The position numbers were made by a program, and so were the translations under genes. From contig NZ_CP132977.1 in NCBI RefSeq assembly GCF_030864005.1, forward strand, positions 62,001-126,000: a stretch of 64,000 nucleotides of DNA, written 5' to 3'. The stretch's first letter is position 1; every line of letters begins with the position of its first letter. The DNA comes from Achromobacter seleniivolatilans (lineage in GTDB: Bacteria > Pseudomonadota > Gammaproteobacteria > Burkholderiales > Burkholderiaceae_B). The notes beneath the pieces are model-generated. The model was not told the DNA's origin and did not search any database. It saw nothing but the letters and a program-made list of their open reading frames with translations. Below, in pieces: positions 26,720 through 36,409 of this stretch.

Positions 26720-27233
26720 GAGACTTCTCCTGGGGCGCGTGGCGCTCCCCTTCAACGAAATGCAGCGGAACTCGAGTAGCAGGCCAGCCCGGCGCGGCGG
26801 GAAGATACAGAACATCGTCCTGCAACTGCACATCCAGGCGCTGATACCAGTCGACCATTTCCTCTACTTCGACAACTTGGCGTCGGTCCCAATCCAGAAG
26901 CGAGTCAGCTGCACGGGCGATCGCCAACATACGATGAAGGGACGCTATGTCACGGCCAAGCAGGGGCCAATTGACCGCCAGGCCCACCAGGCTTTCCGGC
27001 TGCACCAGGAAGCTGGCACCCGTTACCAGACCGCGGTACTCGGGGAACAGCCCTTGCCACACTCGCTCGGCCTGCAGGGCGATCAGAGGCCCGAGAACGT
27101 TGGATTCCAAGGCATCATCGCAAGCGACGATGCTGCGTCGTTGCGAGCCGTCCTCCTGTACGGTAAAGGTGAGGCCTGCTTCAGTGCCCAAACGCTTCAG
27201 CAAGCGCCCCCCGCAGATGAATCGGTTGTCCAT
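26712..27233 (-). CDS. Hypothetical protein, 173 aa
   Basis: Soluble and Leu-rich, without a recognised motif. A mixed alpha/beta N-terminus (GLTFTVQEDGSQRRSIVACDD) is followed by helices. GGAGGG lies 9 bases before ATG 27233. It sits 3 bp after the QLDLF-containing gene and overlaps the next one, so all are co-translated. Confidence 0.7.
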   Translation of the reverse strand: MDNRFICGGRLLKRLGTEAGLTFTVQEDGSQRRSIVACDDALESNVLGPLIALQAERVWQGLFPEYRGLVTGASFLVQPESLVGLAVNWPLLGRDIASLHRMLAIARAADSLLDWDRRQVVEVEEMVDWYQRLDVQLQDDVLYLPAAPGWPATRVPLHFVEGERHAPQEKSHA

Positions 27234-27236
27234 GGG

Positions 27237-27800
27237 CTACATCCCTCCCATCCGCTCTCTCGGCAGATGGACGACGGCTTCTGGCAAGTCGTAGGTAGGC
27301 ACGTGTTCGTCATCGCCAATTTCGCGCGCAGCGATATCTGCTTCGCGCTGCTCCACCGCACGCCAGTAGCGATGCACGCCAGCGCCTGCGGATGATGGGT
27401 CTTGGGAGATGCGCGCGGCCCAGTGTTCCGCACTGAACTGATCCAGGGGCGGGCCAAGCCAATCCAGGAGAGTGTCGAAGGGAAATGGCCCGTCCTTCTC
27501 AGTGAAGTATGCAAGCGCGGCGTCCTTCGCTTCCGGCGTGATCGCGTGAACGACATCGTCGATCGCCCCCATCAGCATTGATGCCGCGAGCTTGCGGAAG
27601 CCGCCTTTGTGAAACCGGTCCTCGTCGGCCGAAGTAAGCTCGAGGATTGGGCCCTCCTTGTTGTAGATCTTCTCGGCGGCTGCCGCGGGGGCCAAATTCC
27701 AAGCGCCCGGGGAGGCATCAAGCGTGAAGTGCTTCCCGAAGATCTCCTCCGCCACAGCGAACAAATCGAGTTGGCGCGGATCAGAGCTTTTCAGTTTCAT
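27237..27800 (-). CDS. Hypothetical protein with sliding-clamp-type motif QLDLF, 187 aa
   Basis: Residues 9-15 read RQLDLFA, the exact form of the beta-clamp-binding pentapeptide (consensus QL[SD]LF) of bacterial polymerases and repair proteins. The rest is acidic and helical (EDRFHKGGFRKLAASMLMGAIDD, PFDTLLDWLGPPLDQF) with no recognised domain. ATG 27800 overlaps the previous stop (ATGA). Placement just after topB suggests it could bring the host clamp to plasmid DNA; this is inference from the motif. Confidence 0.7.
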   Translation of the reverse strand: MKLKSSDPRQLDLFAVAEEIFGKHFTLDASPGAWNLAPAAAAEKIYNKEGPILELTSADEDRFHKGGFRKLAASMLMGAIDDVVHAITPEAKDAALAYFTEKDGPFPFDTLLDWLGPPLDQFSAEHWAARISQDPSSAGAGVHRYWRAVEQREADIAAREIGDDEHVPTYDLPEAVVHLPRERMGGM

Positions 27801-28027
27801 GCCGTCACCTGCACCAGCTTGGCAATGTTCTGCCGGCGCACTCTGAGATCTGCGCCGGAAATTCCAAGACGGGCAATCAGCTCCATATCCGTTTCGTCAG
27901 TGCAGAAGAAGTCCCGGAAATCTTGACGCTGCTCGGGAGTCCAGCTCGTCGACGCTTTCACGACGCGAGCGAGAAAGCTGGCGGAGCTGCTGGGGTGCGG
28001 CGTCTCAGTGGTAGAAGCAAAGGACAT
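27797..28027 (-). CDS. Small hypothetical protein, 76 aa
   Basis: Ser/Thr-rich start, then a helical core, WTPEQRQDFRDFF and ELIARLGISGADLRVRRQNI, with the look of a short DNA-binding or regulatory helix bundle but no clear HTH. I chose ATG 28027; an upstream extension would overlap topB. Its stop overlaps the next start (ATGA). Confidence 0.6.
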   Translation of the reverse strand: MSFASTTETPHPSSSASFLARVVKASTSWTPEQRQDFRDFFCTDETDMELIARLGISGADLRVRRQNIAKLVQVTA

Positions 28028-28070
28028 ATCGAATCCAACAAAGATGAAAATGGGGATGGCAACCAAACAG

Positions 28071-30104
28071 CTACGCGGCCGCTCGGCGGTTGTCATCCAA
28101 GTACTTAATGACGTGCTTGATGAGTTGCTTCTGCTGCTCAATCACCGCACTCGCGGGGATCTGACCTTTCGCAACGAGCGAGAACAGGAGCTCCCATTGA
28201 GCGGTGATCGCGATGCTGGTCAGATGTGGGGGAAGCAGGCGAAGGGTTTGCCGCCCGACGTCAGAGATATGGACCGTGCGCTTTTTTCCAGCGCCGGCCT
28301 CGATCAGCAACCCCATGGTGATCACGTCTGCGATCGCGCTGGCCCTGGTCCGAGATGTACCTATGCCCTCCGTCTGGCATAGAACTTGGCGAACCTCTTC
28401 TGCCTTATCTCGTGAGGGGTATTCCTCATCGCGCACATAACGGTGTGCATTCAACATCGCTTCAGCAAGCGTGGCTTGGTTGAACGCACTCGGAGGTCCA
28501 ACTTTCTTGACATCCAGGCGCGCCCCCGCAGCTTGGACCTTCGCACCCTCGTGAAAACGTGAAACGTCGACCGCTTCGCTGGCGCCGTCAGCGTCATCTA
28601 TCGCGTGATCCGACAATGAGCGCCAGCCCGGGCGTGTGGGCTTCCGAGCCAGCGCACGAAACACATCCTGGCCGAACTGCACCGTCAGCACCGCAGAAAG
28701 GTAGGTATATGGGCCCATAAACTGCGCCACATACCGGTTGACGATCATTCCGTAAAGAGCCGCTTCGGTATCGTTTAGGCCTACTGGCTCAGCCCCTGTT
28801 GGTGTGATCGCAAAGTGTTCATCCACCTTGCTGTCGTTGAAAGCCGGCGACTTGTAGTTGGCGTCGACTTTTTCCAATGCGTTTTCGAGGCCAGGCACGG
28901 CGCCTGTAGCGAACCTCAATGCATCCAGGATTTCCGGCGCGCGCTCATGCATGTTTTCCGGCAGGTACTGACAATCGGTGCCCACATATGTGATGAGCTT
29001 GTGCTTTTCGTAAAGTCGCTGCGCCAACTCCTGCACTTCTTGCACAGTCAGGTCCAGCTTCTTAGACGCATCAACCAAAAGCGTGCCCATCGAATAGGGA
29101 AGCGGAGCCGCATCGGCCTTCTCCTCTGTGGAGGCGCTCGTGATCTCGCCTGGCTGTCCGCGCGCCAGGTCAGCAACGATGCGGTCGGCCAGTACCTTGT
29201 CCACCAATTGGCCTTTGCCGTTAAACGCAGGAGAAGTCTCCGCCCCAAGGCGCTTGAACCAACGCAACTGCGTGCGATCGGCAAGTTGAGCAATGGGGAC
29301 GTACGTGTCGTATGCGACGAACTCAGAAATTTGCCGGTCCCGCTGCTCGACCATCACCGCTATTGCAATCTTGACGCGGCCTAAACCGATGGCAGGCGCC
29401 CCACGCTCACGGCGGACCAAAGATTGGACAGCCATCGAGACATTCATGCCCAAAAGGTAGTCGCACTCTGCGCGCGCTGCTGCTGACGCCCGGAGATTCA
29501 CCCAAAAGTCAGAACCGTTCGGTTCCAGAGTCTGGACGGTCGTCATCATCGCCTTGTCGCCCGGGTCGACAATGCGAATCCGCTTGAATCTTGACTCGGT
29601 GGGATCTTGCTTCAACCGTCGGATGACGATTTCGTCGAAAATCAGTTGACCTTCCCGGTCGATATCGCAGGCGTTGACAACTTCTTTTGCCTTGCGCAAC
29701 AGCTGTTCCACGATCTTCAACCGCAACGACTCGACCGGCTGACCATTTTTTGTCACCGGTTTGCCGTCTCGCGTGAGCTCCGGCTTGGCCACGTGCAAAA
29801 GCTCAGGTGGGAAAAATGGCAGAAAGCTGAAGAAATCCCAACGGCCGAGTTCCTTGCTCTGCTCGACATAGCGCTGGTAGCTCTCATAGCCACGGGGCGG
29901 CACCAGTTCCAGCATGTGCCCAAACACACTGGTGACCGCGATCATCTTTCCCTTCCAGTTCAACAGGACGAACCCGTCCGCCCTGCTGGTAGAGGAATTG
30001 ATCCAATGCGCGCCCAAAGCGCGCAGCGCTTTTTCTACGACGGCTTGATTGCTCGGCTTCTCCGCAACCCATAGCTCGTCCAGCTTCGTCAGCTCTGTCG
30101 CCAT
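28071..30104 (-). CDS. topB: Type IA DNA topoisomerase (topoisomerase III-like), 677 aa
   Basis: The toprim part has VAEKPSNQAVVEKAL at the N-terminus and NACDIDREGQLIFDE (metal-binding DxDREG). The central gate has MGTLLVDASKKLDLTVQEVQELAQ and the catalytic motif KLITYVGTDCQYLP with Tyr373. In typical TopB the motif is TYPRSD or TYPRTD; here the Arg after the Tyr is Gly375, which is unusual. EGIGTSRTRASAIADV matches the late conserved box. Length agrees with E. coli TopB (653). I placed the start at ATG 30104; a longer frame has no ribosome binding site and crosses operator copy D. Plasmid topoisomerases (TraE of RP4) help decatenation and transfer. It is first in the operon leading to traY. 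Confidence 0.9.
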   Translation of the reverse strand: MATELTKLDELWVAEKPSNQAVVEKALRALGAHWINSSTSRADGFVLLNWKGKMIAVTSVFGHMLELVPPRGYESYQRYVEQSKELGRWDFFSFLPFFPPELLHVAKPELTRDGKPVTKNGQPVESLRLKIVEQLLRKAKEVVNACDIDREGQLIFDEIVIRRLKQDPTESRFKRIRIVDPGDKAMMTTVQTLEPNGSDFWVNLRASAAARAECDYLLGMNVSMAVQSLVRRERGAPAIGLGRVKIAIAVMVEQRDRQISEFVAYDTYVPIAQLADRTQLRWFKRLGAETSPAFNGKGQLVDKVLADRIVADLARGQPGEITSASTEEKADAAPLPYSMGTLLVDASKKLDLTVQEVQELAQRLYEKHKLITYVGTDCQYLPENMHERAPEILDALRFATGAVPGLENALEKVDANYKSPAFNDSKVDEHFAITPTGAEPVGLNDTEAALYGMIVNRYVAQFMGPYTYLSAVLTVQFGQDVFRALARKPTRPGWRSLSDHAIDDADGASEAVDVSRFHEGAKVQAAGARLDVKKVGPPSAFNQATLAEAMLNAHRYVRDEEYPSRDKAEEVRQVLCQTEGIGTSRTRASAIADVITMGLLIEAGAGKKRTVHISDVGRQTLRLLPPHLTSIAITAQWELLFSLVAKGQIPASAVIEQQKQLIKHVIKYLDDNRRAAA

Positions 30105-30119
30105 TTCGCCGCCTTTTCG

Positions 30120-30145
30120 ATATGAATTGTACTTACTATTCATAT
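30120..30145. promoter_or_regulatory. 26-bp palindromic operator, copy D (upstream of topB-traY operon)
   Basis: ATATGAAT-N10-ATTCATAT, perfect 8-bp arms, 15 bp before the topB start codon. Confidence 0.85.
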
Positions 30146-30222
30146 TGTATAAGCGACTTGAGCCGAAGACTGTTGCGGCGGCAGGGAAACTGGTGCTTCG
30201 CCCGCCGCCAGACCCGGGCGAC

Positions 30223-33200
30223 TTACATTGCTTGTGCCTGAGCGCCAGCAGGTTGGGGAGCGGAAAGGGCCAGATTGTGCTGGCTGTCTTCGGCCCCCGC
30301 GCCATGCTCAGCTACCGCGTTTGACTCCGCTTCGGCGGAGTCGAACGAATCCCCTACTAATTCTCGGTTCCGCTCCCGGCGAGCCGTCTGGGCGTCCAGG
30401 AGTCGCTGGCGCTCGGGTGCCAAGCGCTCTGCCACTTCCTGGAAAAACACGACCTCTGATTGCCTGGCCAGTTCTGCCAACTTCAAGTCCTGTGGCCGCA
30501 CATACAGTTGGAGACCGACAGCCCGAATGACCACCGCGATAAATCGCGTGCGGGCCTCCCTCCCCTCCGGCAAAGAGAACATCAAGGTGGTGTCTTCCTG
30601 CTCCCGCGGTGTTCGCGCCGCCTGGGCGGTAAGCGACAACGGATAGGGCTCCTCCGGATTGTCGGTCTCCCAGTCTCGTCTGTCCGCTTCCATAGCCGAT
30701 TTCACCATTCGAACGAAGCGGGCTTTTTCCCGCTTCTCCACTCCGAAAGCTACAGCGCCCCTCCCTTCATTCGCGTATGGAGCAATACCGAAAAGGTCAA
30801 TAAGGCTCTGTCGGCGATCACCTTCGTGCATGGCGGCCTTAAATGACATCGGAACCTGCAGCGTGCGCGCGACTTGACGATCGTTGGGCGGCAAAGCTGC
30901 AGCCCAGTCCAAGGTTCTGTGCAGGAAATCAGTGATCATCAACGGATTGTGCAGCCGGATGGGTAGACGATGAAGATTGATATCCTGCCGCCCGAATGCA
31001 GTCGCGCGCACCTGGATAGCCCGATGGCGCTGGCCCGTTTCGTCGGTATAAGTGATGGCCATGCCCGCCTTGGTAGCTTCGGCCCACTCCGCGGCCTGGA
31101 ATAGGTTCCCGGTCAGGAGCTTTCGGCGCATGGTCACCGGTCCTGGGGTGTGATCACCAAATCGCCGCTCTAAGCGGGCGGTCTCTCCGCGTGCATCAAA
31201 ATCGAACATGTGCGTCTTGCCCACCTCGACCTGCGCAAAATCCGGCGCCATGCCCGCACGCTTGAATAGTGATGCCGCGGTCAGCACGGTGGGCTTCTCG
31301 TCTCCCGGACGCACAAGGTGGTATTTCCACTTCGAGAACACTGCGGCATCTTCGGGAGACGGTATCTCCACCTTTGCGACCGTCATCGTATCGCCAACGC
31401 TCCAAAAGGTCTGGGTACTCGATCCGGCAATCTCACGAAGAGTGAGTTCAGTCCCAGGTACCAGCTCGGCCATCACCGAACGCAAAAACAGCAGGCGCCA
31501 ATGTGCCTCCTTGACCCCATTGTCCTCTGGTTGGGACAGGGCTTCATCGATCGTAGACCAATCGGTCCGCTGCATCGCAATGATGCGCTTTCCCTCCAAA
31601 ATCCGCCCGGCATTCTCGACGATTGACGCTATCGAAATCTGCCGCAAGCGCTCATCTTGCGGCAGGTAGGCCCGCTTGAACATTTCCACCCATGTCACGC
31701 CGTCTGAGGGTGTACGGCGGCCAACCACTTGCAACGACACCGCCTCATCCTGATCGAGGCGCAGACGCAACTCCCCACCACTGTCGCCCTTCACCTGCCA
31801 CATGGGAATGTAGGGGGCCCGGCGAGGAACATAGGCCACGAACCTGTCATAGACGTTCTGGCCACCGCGTCGAATTCTTACCGGTACCCAAGCACCGGCA
31901 AGTGCAGCTCGCCAATCCGATCGAACACCTGCCATGCCAGTCTGGCCAGCCCTTTCGGGCCCTTCCGACCTGGCCACACTCGCGGCTTGCTGAAGCTGTT
32001 GAAGGACGTCCCGAGCCTGCCGCCCTCGACGAACGTCCAGCGTTTCATTCTGTTCCCCAGCGTAATCCGCAACCACCATAGATCTGCCGGCCACATGTGA
32101 CGCCAGGGGCAGGAACTTGGCCTTGCTGTTTGCCACCAACGCTGCGTTCGACTCGGCGATGGTCTCTTTTAGCGCGCCCCAGCCAATAGGTTGGTAATCC
32201 TTCACATACTCGACTGTGCGAAGAAATACCGGGCCGTCAAAGGCCGAAAACAGTTCCTGTGGAACCTCACCTGAAGGTCCCCAGGCGCGTTCCTCTTCCA
32301 CGGTGCGCGCGCGCCAGTCTCGATTGCGAATGTTGGCGCTGCCCTCCCCGGACAGCTCCCGACGGACAAGGGCGTCATCGTAGGCTGCGAAAAGATCGTC
32401 GTAGACTTTGTCCTGATCGTCAGGGTGTAGCAACGCTATGCGCTGCGTCACAAGATTGGCCAGCCCAGCGCGTTCCTTCACTCTGGCCACGTCGATGCTT
32501 AGGCGACTCATCACGCCCGGGTTTTCCAGCAAGTACTCTTCGCAGACCTCATCCCCGACGCTATTCAGCATGTCAGGAACATCGTCAATGAGCGCCGCAT
32601 TCTCGCGACTTGAACGAACGTTCACTGACAAGCCAGCCAGCTTGCGGTTCTGCATCATCAGATTTCGCAGCTCTCCCCGCAATCCAGTTGTCATGATGCT
32701 GAGCATCGGCCCAACAACCTGATCAAAGCGATTAACTCGGCCATACAGCTGCAATCGCGAGGTCGGATCCTCCTGAATTTGGTACTCGATCAGTTCGCGC
32801 CGGTCCTGATTGAGAAATCGCGGTGACGCATGCATAGATACGCCCGTCGCCCCCGCCCTATTAAGCAGCGCGACGTCGATTCTGCCGTCATTAAAAGCAC
32901 GCACCGTCGCCATGACGTCGGTCTTCTTCCTCGCGCGTTTCACGACTCTCCACGGACCTGCAAACCCACGGTAGGGATTGCCGCTATCGTCGACCGTATT
33001 GGGTCGATGCAGCGCGAATTGGCGACCTGACACCTCGCCCACCCGGTAGCCTGCCTCCTCCAGCCGAACCCGGATGTAATCTGCAGGGCTAATCGGAAGG
33101 TCTGGCAGCGATTCAACTCGCGCCATGATTGCTTCGACTCCTCGGCGATAGGCCTCCACTTGACCGTCGCTCACGCCGGGAACAGCCGAGATAGAAATTA

Positions 33201-36200
33201 CGCTGCTTTCCCCGGCTCCACCGGCTTCGGGGTCGTCACTCTCCTGCATTTTGACGCCCCCCAATCGCTTGAGGAACGAGTGCATCAGATCCTTGAGCAT
33301 CGGCATACGCACATCGGGCACAACCGACGTCCGCCGTTGGGAGCTCAGCTGGTCAGCAAGCGCGCGAACATCGACGTCACCCTCTCGGGCGGCGATCGCG
33401 GCTTCGATTCGCTCCCGCTCCTCCTCAATAAACCGGCGTACCAGAGCTTCGCCTGTGTCATCAAAGATGATGACCGGCCGACGGTTCGCCCGAATGGACT
33501 CTACGGCGCGATCCACTGTCGCATCCGCCATCAGTACAGCCAGCGTGCGACGCATCGCCTGATAAAGGATGCCGCCCGTAGAGAAGCTGCTCTGGAAGAA
33601 GCTTCCTTTGGCTATCGGGCGCCCAATCTGCTCAACCAACCGACGGCGTTCATCCTGTACCGTCGCCAGTGCGTCGACCTCGCCGCGCTGTGCCAAGTCT
33701 TGGATGCGGCGGTCGAGATTTTCGAGATTCTCCTTGGCCTGTGCCACCCATGCAGTGCGAGCCTCGTGTGCAGCGCGTAATGCGCCGCGCGTGGCGCTGT
33801 TGGCGCGGTGCAGCAGCTGTTCAACTTCTCCACTCAGCAGAGACATCATGCCGAGTATTTCTGAGACCTGCGTCAGAATTGCTCGGTTCCGGTCAAAGTG
33901 CTGATCGTCAACCAGCACATTCGCCTCAAGCTTGGAGAGGTCATGTTCACGTCGATAGAAGGCACCGTCGCGTGCGAGCATCGAAGAAAAGACCTCGGCG
34001 AACTCTTCGCCGCCCCGCTTCATTGCGGCGGTGACTTGGCCGATATTGATCGACTCTGGAAAGGCGCGCACATAGATATGGAGATTGCGAGCGGTTTTTG
34101 CCCAGGTCGCCGTTGCATACACCACCCCCCAGCTGCGCTCGCTCAACATGCGGACATAGTCCGCTGTATTGCTATCACTACCTGCAGCAATGTGTGCCTC
34201 ATCCAGGATGACCAACGCGTCGGGGCATTGCGTTAGCAGCCAAGCCGCCTTAGCGCTATCCTCTCTGCTGATCTGGGAATAGGTCAGCATAACCAGGTTG
34301 ACGCCCACCGCGTCGAACGACAGGCCCTGCTCCAGAATCGAGTTCATCCTGTCGGTGGACGTGGCGGTCACGAGCACTTCATTGTCGGCCATGATGTCCA
34401 AAATATGGCCGTCAGAGTTGAGTGGCATCGGGCGAAAGCGCGCCCACTCATCAATGTCGATCAGATCGCGGGCGAGGTCCGAGAACAGGTTGGCCCGATC
34501 CGTCACAAATATGACCGGCCTTCCCTGCTTATTGGCCCAAACCGCGGACGCCGCAATTTGCCTGCCCTTTCCGATCCCGGTGTCATCACCTACGATCACC
34601 CCTCTGCCCTTCTGTAGACGGCTGATCATCATTCCGATACCGTCCACTTGTTCGGCGGAGAAGCGTTCGGCAAGGGTCTCCATTCCCATCCCGAGTTCGT
34701 AGGCAACGTACTCGTCCATCGAACCCTGCTCCTCCTCCACACGCGCGAGCGCATAGTTCAGAGACGCCTGTAGATTCTTCGGCACCATGGTTCGGGCTTC
34801 CCCGACCCGAGAAAAGGCCACGTAGGGGCGCTGGAGCTCATTTTCGAGAGTGCGATCACTGATTCGCACCAGGTCATCGGAAGAGGGGCGCTGCCCGCGC
34901 GAAATGAGCAGCTCGTCGATAACCGTCTTCAGTTCATCCCAACTGTGACACGCCTTCGGTGCGGGTACCGCGCGCGCCTGCTGACCAGTCCGCAGGGGTG
35001 CGGCAATCACCAAGCGAACCCCACCGTCAACACCCGATGACCGGGTCAGGGCGGCAGGCACATCCAAGATTGCTTCGACATCTGCCTGGCGGCGCATTCC
35101 ATCCAGCAATTCACGCTGCTCGGCGCTCAAGATCCCGAGCCTGGTGCCCTCTGAGAGCCTTGATACCAGAGCCACTCCACCGCCAGCCCGCACCCGAGAT
35201 GTCTGGTGGATCATGTCCCGAAGATTCTGGACGGCGTCGGTGCGTTCGTGCTGCCAGTTTGTCTGGAGCACCATAAAATCAAGCCCTGCCGACGACCCAT
35301 CATCGCGCTGCAACACCGCCTGGGTGGAGGGTAAGGCATGCTCAATGACGTCATCCGATCCGACGACAGTGATGTCAGACGGAACCATTAGCGCGCCAGC
35401 GCCCGTGAGGTCCCCTCCCAGGTGGATTCGGCGAGGCTCGCGCTCGCCGGCCGGGTGCTCGGCACGAGCGTCCTGGTGCAGACCGAGCGCCTGGTTGATT
35501 GCCAGAGAGAGAGGCAGCGGCAACCACGCATCTTGGCCTCGCCCCGGCGGGATAGCCATATATTCGGTTAGGCGAATCGCATCGCCCCAGGCCTCCACTG
35601 CGGTTTCGTAGCGCTCCTGCAGATAGCGGAACTTGGCTTCCTCCAGCGCCCTCCTCACCTTTGCTCCAGGCAGAGCGCCCGGGCCAGCCTGAGGCAGTAC
35701 GGCGCCGATGAACCGCTCTAGGTCCCCTTCCCGTTGGACCTCACCTAGTTCGATACTGCGAATGAATCCATACGCGCAGTCGACCAGTCCTTCCTCATCG
35801 CCCGCACGAAGAAACATCGCCGCAGTGCCGCGGCCTGAGTCACTTTCGTACAGCAACGCATCGCTTTCTGTCGCGACGAAGCGCCCAGATCTGCCGGCAA
35901 AGACGCGATGGCCGGCGCTGTTTCGCCCAAGGTAGTCTGATTCTTGCAGCGTCTGCCGCAACTCACGAAGCCGCTCTTCTTCCGCCTCATTGGCATCCTG
36001 GGGAGCAGCTTGGCCTGCGGGCTTGCGGAGTTGAATCAAGAATGCGGCGGCCGGCATGTCTCGCGCCACCGCATTCGGCCAGATTCGCTGGAATGTGGCC
36101 GCAGAGGTGGTTGCGCCGGAAGGAAATGGCATCATCAAGTGCGCACCACTGCGGCTTGAAGTGAACCCGAGCTCTTCGATCGCCCTGCGGAACGCTCGGC

Positions 36201-36303
36201 CCTGAGGCGAGACCCCTTCCAGCACTAGATGTCGCCGTCCCTCATGAGCGAGGAGCCGCAGCCGCGCGCCCGCCGGGTCCCTCAAATCAATCCACATTGG
36301 CAT
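30223..36303 (-). CDS. Strawberry-notch-type SF2 helicase-like protein, 2026 aa
   Basis: The core (about residues 540-1300) has Walker A GDDTGIGKGRQ (Lys579, the GxGKG form seen in strawberry notch proteins), motif II VILDEAHIAAG (Asp701), SWGVVYATATWAK (motif III), and a C-terminal helicase lobe with NRAGATGVSMHAS and LQLYGRVNRFDQV (motif VI-like). The first 500 residues and the last 700 lack a motif I know; the end is Ala/Gln-rich. I looked for a methyltransferase NPPY-type motif and found none. Such giant helicases occur on plasmids and phages, where they are presumed to remodel nucleoprotein or act early after entry. A terminator lies between it and the upstream exonuclease pair. Confidence 0.85.
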   Translation of the reverse strand: MPMWIDLRDPAGARLRLLAHEGRRHLVLEGVSPQGRAFRRAIEELGFTSSRSGAHLMMPFPSGATTSAATFQRIWPNAVARDMPAAAFLIQLRKPAGQAAPQDANEAEEERLRELRQTLQESDYLGRNSAGHRVFAGRSGRFVATESDALLYESDSGRGTAAMFLRAGDEEGLVDCAYGFIRSIELGEVQREGDLERFIGAVLPQAGPGALPGAKVRRALEEAKFRYLQERYETAVEAWGDAIRLTEYMAIPPGRGQDAWLPLPLSLAINQALGLHQDARAEHPAGEREPRRIHLGGDLTGAGALMVPSDITVVGSDDVIEHALPSTQAVLQRDDGSSAGLDFMVLQTNWQHERTDAVQNLRDMIHQTSRVRAGGGVALVSRLSEGTRLGILSAEQRELLDGMRRQADVEAILDVPAALTRSSGVDGGVRLVIAAPLRTGQQARAVPAPKACHSWDELKTVIDELLISRGQRPSSDDLVRISDRTLENELQRPYVAFSRVGEARTMVPKNLQASLNYALARVEEEQGSMDEYVAYELGMGMETLAERFSAEQVDGIGMMISRLQKGRGVIVGDDTGIGKGRQIAASAVWANKQGRPVIFVTDRANLFSDLARDLIDIDEWARFRPMPLNSDGHILDIMADNEVLVTATSTDRMNSILEQGLSFDAVGVNLVMLTYSQISREDSAKAAWLLTQCPDALVILDEAHIAAGSDSNTADYVRMLSERSWGVVYATATWAKTARNLHIYVRAFPESINIGQVTAAMKRGGEEFAEVFSSMLARDGAFYRREHDLSKLEANVLVDDQHFDRNRAILTQVSEILGMMSLLSGEVEQLLHRANSATRGALRAAHEARTAWVAQAKENLENLDRRIQDLAQRGEVDALATVQDERRRLVEQIGRPIAKGSFFQSSFSTGGILYQAMRRTLAVLMADATVDRAVESIRANRRPVIIFDDTGEALVRRFIEEERERIEAAIAAREGDVDVRALADQLSSQRRTSVVPDVRMPMLKDLMHSFLKRLGGVKMQESDDPEAGGAGESSVISISAVPGVSDGQVEAYRRGVEAIMARVESLPDLPISPADYIRVRLEEAGYRVGEVSGRQFALHRPNTVDDSGNPYRGFAGPWRVVKRARKKTDVMATVRAFNDGRIDVALLNRAGATGVSMHASPRFLNQDRRELIEYQIQEDPTSRLQLYGRVNRFDQVVGPMLSIMTTGLRGELRNLMMQNRKLAGLSVNVRSSRENAALIDDVPDMLNSVGDEVCEEYLLENPGVMSRLSIDVARVKERAGLANLVTQRIALLHPDDQDKVYDDLFAAYDDALVRRELSGEGSANIRNRDWRARTVEEERAWGPSGEVPQELFSAFDGPVFLRTVEYVKDYQPIGWGALKETIAESNAALVANSKAKFLPLASHVAGRSMVVADYAGEQNETLDVRRGRQARDVLQQLQQAASVARSEGPERAGQTGMAGVRSDWRAALAGAWVPVRIRRGGQNVYDRFVAYVPRRAPYIPMWQVKGDSGGELRLRLDQDEAVSLQVVGRRTPSDGVTWVEMFKRAYLPQDERLRQISIASIVENAGRILEGKRIIAMQRTDWSTIDEALSQPEDNGVKEAHWRLLFLRSVMAELVPGTELTLREIAGSSTQTFWSVGDTMTVAKVEIPSPEDAAVFSKWKYHLVRPGDEKPTVLTAASLFKRAGMAPDFAQVEVGKTHMFDFDARGETARLERRFGDHTPGPVTMRRKLLTGNLFQAAEWAEATKAGMAITYTDETGQRHRAIQVRATAFGRQDINLHRLPIRLHNPLMITDFLHRTLDWAAALPPNDRQVARTLQVPMSFKAAMHEGDRRQSLIDLFGIAPYANEGRGAVAFGVEKREKARFVRMVKSAMEADRRDWETDNPEEPYPLSLTAQAARTPREQEDTTLMFSLPEGREARTRFIAVVIRAVGLQLYVRPQDLKLAELARQSEVVFFQEVAERLAPERQRLLDAQTARRERNRELVGDSFDSAEAESNAVAEHGAGAEDSQHNLALSAPQPAGAQAQAM

Positions 36304-36337
36304 GTCAACCTACTCCCTCTTCCATCCGGCGCAACCC

Positions 36338-36374
36338 CCAAAAAAAAATAGGGGCGGGCAATGCTCCCGCCCCT
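36338..36374 (-). terminator. Rho-independent terminator after the exonuclease operon
   Basis: Minus strand: stem AGGGGCGGG / CCCGCCCCT, 7-base loop, then a run of T (the A-run at 36338-36348 on the + strand). Confidence 0.85.
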
Positions 36375-36409
36375 CCACTGCCATGCTTTCGTCACTTCAG
36401 CGGACAGAT

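Noticed and set aside
30105..30305. N-terminal extension of topB to 30305
   Set aside because: The extension crosses operator copy D and the end of the helicase gene region and has no ribosome binding site; ATG 30104 begins directly with the topoisomerase domain.
30223..36303. DNA methyltransferase domain fused to the giant helicase
   Set aside because: Some strawberry-notch-type proteins of mobile elements carry one, but I found no NPPY/DPPY or SAM-binding motif in this protein.
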